From Bacteroidota bacterium (GTDB taxonomy: Bacteria; Bacteroidota; Ignavibacteria; Tepidaquicellales; Tepidaquicellaceae), in assembly GCA_018266845.1 (NCBI GenBank), contig JAFDZO010000013.1, positions 62,001 to 126,000 on the forward strand: 64,000 nt of DNA. The letters are read 5' to 3'. Of this stretch, positions 62,338-64,000 are shown piece after piece; positions within the stretch are counted from its first letter, which is position 1, and every line of letters starts with the position of its first letter. Position numbers and translations under genes: made by a program. The notes beneath the pieces are model-generated. The model ran no database searches. It saw only the letters and a program-made list of their open reading frames with translations, and was not told the origin of the DNA.

Positions 62338-63639
62338 TTACTTCGGCAGGTAGTCAAGCACTACTCTCTGATTTTTGTTAAGGTATTTATTTGCAGCTTC
62401 TATTATATCCTGCTTTGTTATAGAAAGGAAATTAAAAATTTCTGTATTTATTCTGCCCGCATCTCCGAAAATCAGCTTATCGAACGAAAGATTTTCCGCC
62501 AGCGTTACTATCGAAGATTTTTTAAATGCGGTTCGGGTTTCTATTTTATTTTTTACTTTTTCTATCTCTTCATCTTTAATGTTTCCGCTGTGGATTTCAT
62601 CCATAGTTTCATCTATCGCTGCTCCGATTATATCAAGGTTTCTTCCTTTTAAGGAAATCGCGCTTACTCCAAAAATGCTCGTCTGTTCCATTCCCGTTAC
62701 GGAAGTATCAACTTCATTTGCCAGCGATAAATCATAAACTAATTTTTTATTCAGCAGCGAGCTTTCTCCTTTGGAAAGTATGCTGCTTAATATCTGCAAT
62801 GCGTAATAGTCTTTCGTTCCCTGCGCAGGCACTCTGTAATAAATAAATTTTGCAGGGAGCTGTATGTTATCGTAAATGGTATCTTTTATCTCTTCTTTAA
62901 TGTCGTATTCATTAAATTCATTTCGGGTAAACGGCTTGCCTACAGGAATGCCGCCGTAATATTTTTCTACCAGCTTTTTTGCATGTTCAATGTCAAAGCT
63001 GCCGGCAAGCGCTATTACAGCGTTGTTCGGAGCGTAATATTTGTCATAGTGATTTCTTATATCATCCGGTGTCAGCTTTTTTAAAAGAGAGATATTGCCA
63101 AGAATGGAATTTCTGTATCCTGAATTTTTGAATAACCGCAGCGAGCTTTCATCTTCAACGCTTCCGTAAGGAGTGTTTTCAATTATATAATTTCTTTCCT
63201 CGCTCACAACGCCTTTTTGAATTTCAAGCATTTCCTTTGTTATGCCGAATCCGGCAAGCCTGTCGGAGTCTAACCACATTGCTATCTCAAGCGAATTGGA
63301 GGGAACGGTGATGTAGTACGATGTAACGTCCCAGCTTGTATATGCGTTGCTTTCTCCTCCGAGATTGTGAAGTATGGAATCAAATTTTCCGTGCGGAACA
63401 TTGGGCGAACCCTCGAACATCAGATGCTCAAACAAATGCGCAATGCCGGATTTCTCTCCATCGTCTTTTGCTCCGACGTGATAAATTGTGTTGAGGCAGA
63501 CGGAAGGAATCTTATCCGTTTTATAAAAAACTGCGTGCATTCCGTTTGAAAGCTGAATCTCTTCTATATCAAGCGCCTTCTCAACTATGCCCGGAAAATC
63601 TTCCGACTTATATCTTATTATGTTTGAATTACTTTGCAT
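62338..63639 (-). CDS. M16-family zinc peptidase, active subunit
   Basis: A 433-residue M16B peptidase with the inverted zinc motif HLFEH (GIAHLFEHLMFEGS) and the downstream Glu near residue 145 in RNYIIENTPYGS. It degrades peptides in a closed chamber and likely forms a heterodimer with the inactive protein downstream. Its start overlaps the upstream M16 gene by eleven bases. Confidence 0.93.
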   Translation of the reverse strand: MQSNSNIIRYKSEDFPGIVEKALDIEEIQLSNGMHAVFYKTDKIPSVCLNTIYHVGAKDDGEKSGIAHLFEHLMFEGSPNVPHGKFDSILHNLGGESNAYTSWDVTSYYITVPSNSLEIAMWLDSDRLAGFGITKEMLEIQKGVVSEERNYIIENTPYGSVEDESSLRLFKNSGYRNSILGNISLLKKLTPDDIRNHYDKYYAPNNAVIALAGSFDIEHAKKLVEKYYGGIPVGKPFTRNEFNEYDIKEEIKDTIYDNIQLPAKFIYYRVPAQGTKDYYALQILSSILSKGESSLLNKKLVYDLSLANEVDTSVTGMEQTSIFGVSAISLKGRNLDIIGAAIDETMDEIHSGNIKDEEIEKVKNKIETRTAFKKSSIVTLAENLSFDKLIFGDAGRINTEIFNFLSITKQDIIEAANKYLNKNQRVVLDYLPK

Positions 63640-64000
63640 TAATTTTTTTTGGAACGTAATTTAGTGTAACTTTCTTTCCTCTTACAAAATAGTCTTTTAT
63701 AGTATTTTGTACATCGTCTTTTGATACGGAATTATACGCAGAAAGTTCATCGTTTATTTTATTTATGTTGTTGAAGTACATTCTGTTGAAAACACCTGCA
63801 ACGTTTATTCTGTTTAGCGAAATGAGTTTGTTCACCTGTGAAAATTCTATCTCGTTTCTTATTTTCTCCATATCGTAATCTGCAATATTTCTTTCGGCAA
63901 AATTCTTTATTTCATCTGCTATTATCTTCTGCGCCTCTGCTCCGCTTTTGCCGGGATTAACAGTGCCGATAATAATATAAACGCCTGCATCCTGAATGGA
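63629..64000 (-). CDS. M16-family peptidase, C-terminal fragment (cut by window edge)
   Basis: The frame is open to the last base of the window, so the start lies beyond it. The visible 124 residues match the end of an M16 peptidase (GTVNPGKSGAEAQKIIADEI, FNRMYFNNINKINDELSAYN and KVTLNYVPKK). It is the first seen of three consecutive M16 genes. Whether it has its zinc site cannot be told from here. Confidence 0.85.
   Translation of the reverse strand, partial: SIQDAGVYIIIGTVNPGKSGAEAQKIIADEIKNFAERNIADYDMEKIRNEIEFSQVNKLISLNRINVAGVFNRMYFNNINKINDELSAYNSVSKDDVQNTIKDYFVRGKKVTLNYVPKKINAK

Overview
The window is AT-rich, densely coded chromosomal DNA from a Gram-negative bacterium of the Bacteroidota/Chlorobiota (FCB) group, most likely an Ignavibacteriota-type organism. 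Four secreted proteins end in type IX secretion (T9SS) sorting domains; three carry the PNPFNPxTxI box that is common in Ignavibacteria-like lineages. Outer-membrane proteins, a Kdo (LPS) gene and weak or absent Shine-Dalgarno sequences fit this. About nine genes need a TTG start. There is no rRNA operon, prophage, insertion sequence or CRISPR array, and there is a single tRNA (Leu-GAG).

Layout. 1-7.9 kb is a surface-polysaccharide cluster: sugar amidotransferase (cut by the left edge), CE4-like deacetylase, hexapeptide acyltransferase, DUF354 glycosyltransferase, an initiating sugar transferase fused to a methyltransferase-like region, a Wzi-like outer-membrane protein and WecB. 8-10.5 kb holds a lipoprotein, a relic of a second wecB, a five-hairpin repeat and a secreted HExxH metallopeptidase. 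10.5-21.7 kb is largely housekeeping: rplU-rpmA behind a structured leader, mdh, recG, a T9SS M14 carboxypeptidase, a DUF4160/DUF2442 pair, plsC, gatC, kdsB and pyrG. 21.7-27.8 kb has a CtpE-like P-type ATPase, two tandem SLC1-type symporters and a glutathione peroxidase. 27.8-34 kb has a receiver-only regulator, a T9SS protein, an MntR/outer-membrane barrel/NRAMP metal operon behind an inverted-repeat operator, and a YfiT-like protein.

34.0-35.2 kb is the only long gene-free stretch and is full of repeats and hairpins. 35-47.5 kb has a membrane J-protein, a secreted multicopper oxidase with a redoxin, an ABC exporter, a GNAT enzyme, an NlpC/P60 enzyme, a TMTC-like protein with crcB and usp, a TPR protein and a small-enzyme operon. 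47.7-55.1 kb has a LytS/LytTR two-component pair, a CbpA-type J-protein, a ChaA-type exchanger, a CAP-domain protein with a coupled 55-codon ORF, and an SBBP-repeat T9SS protein. 55.3-64 kb has a helical protein of unknown function, tRNA-Leu, a YdeI protein, rpsF-ssb-rplI (rpsR missing), an HXXEE membrane protein, a MoxR ATPase and an operon of three M16 peptidases running off the right edge.

The strongest leads are: the covarying direct repeats and GTAACATT cluster at 34-35 kb; the putative rplU leader RNA; the wecB relic; the circularly permuted five-hairpin element; the SLC1 paralogue with NKDGT instead of NMDGT; the outer-membrane barrel inside the manganese operon; and the small ORF coupled to the CAP gene. 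I saw no multi-gene system that is clearly novel.
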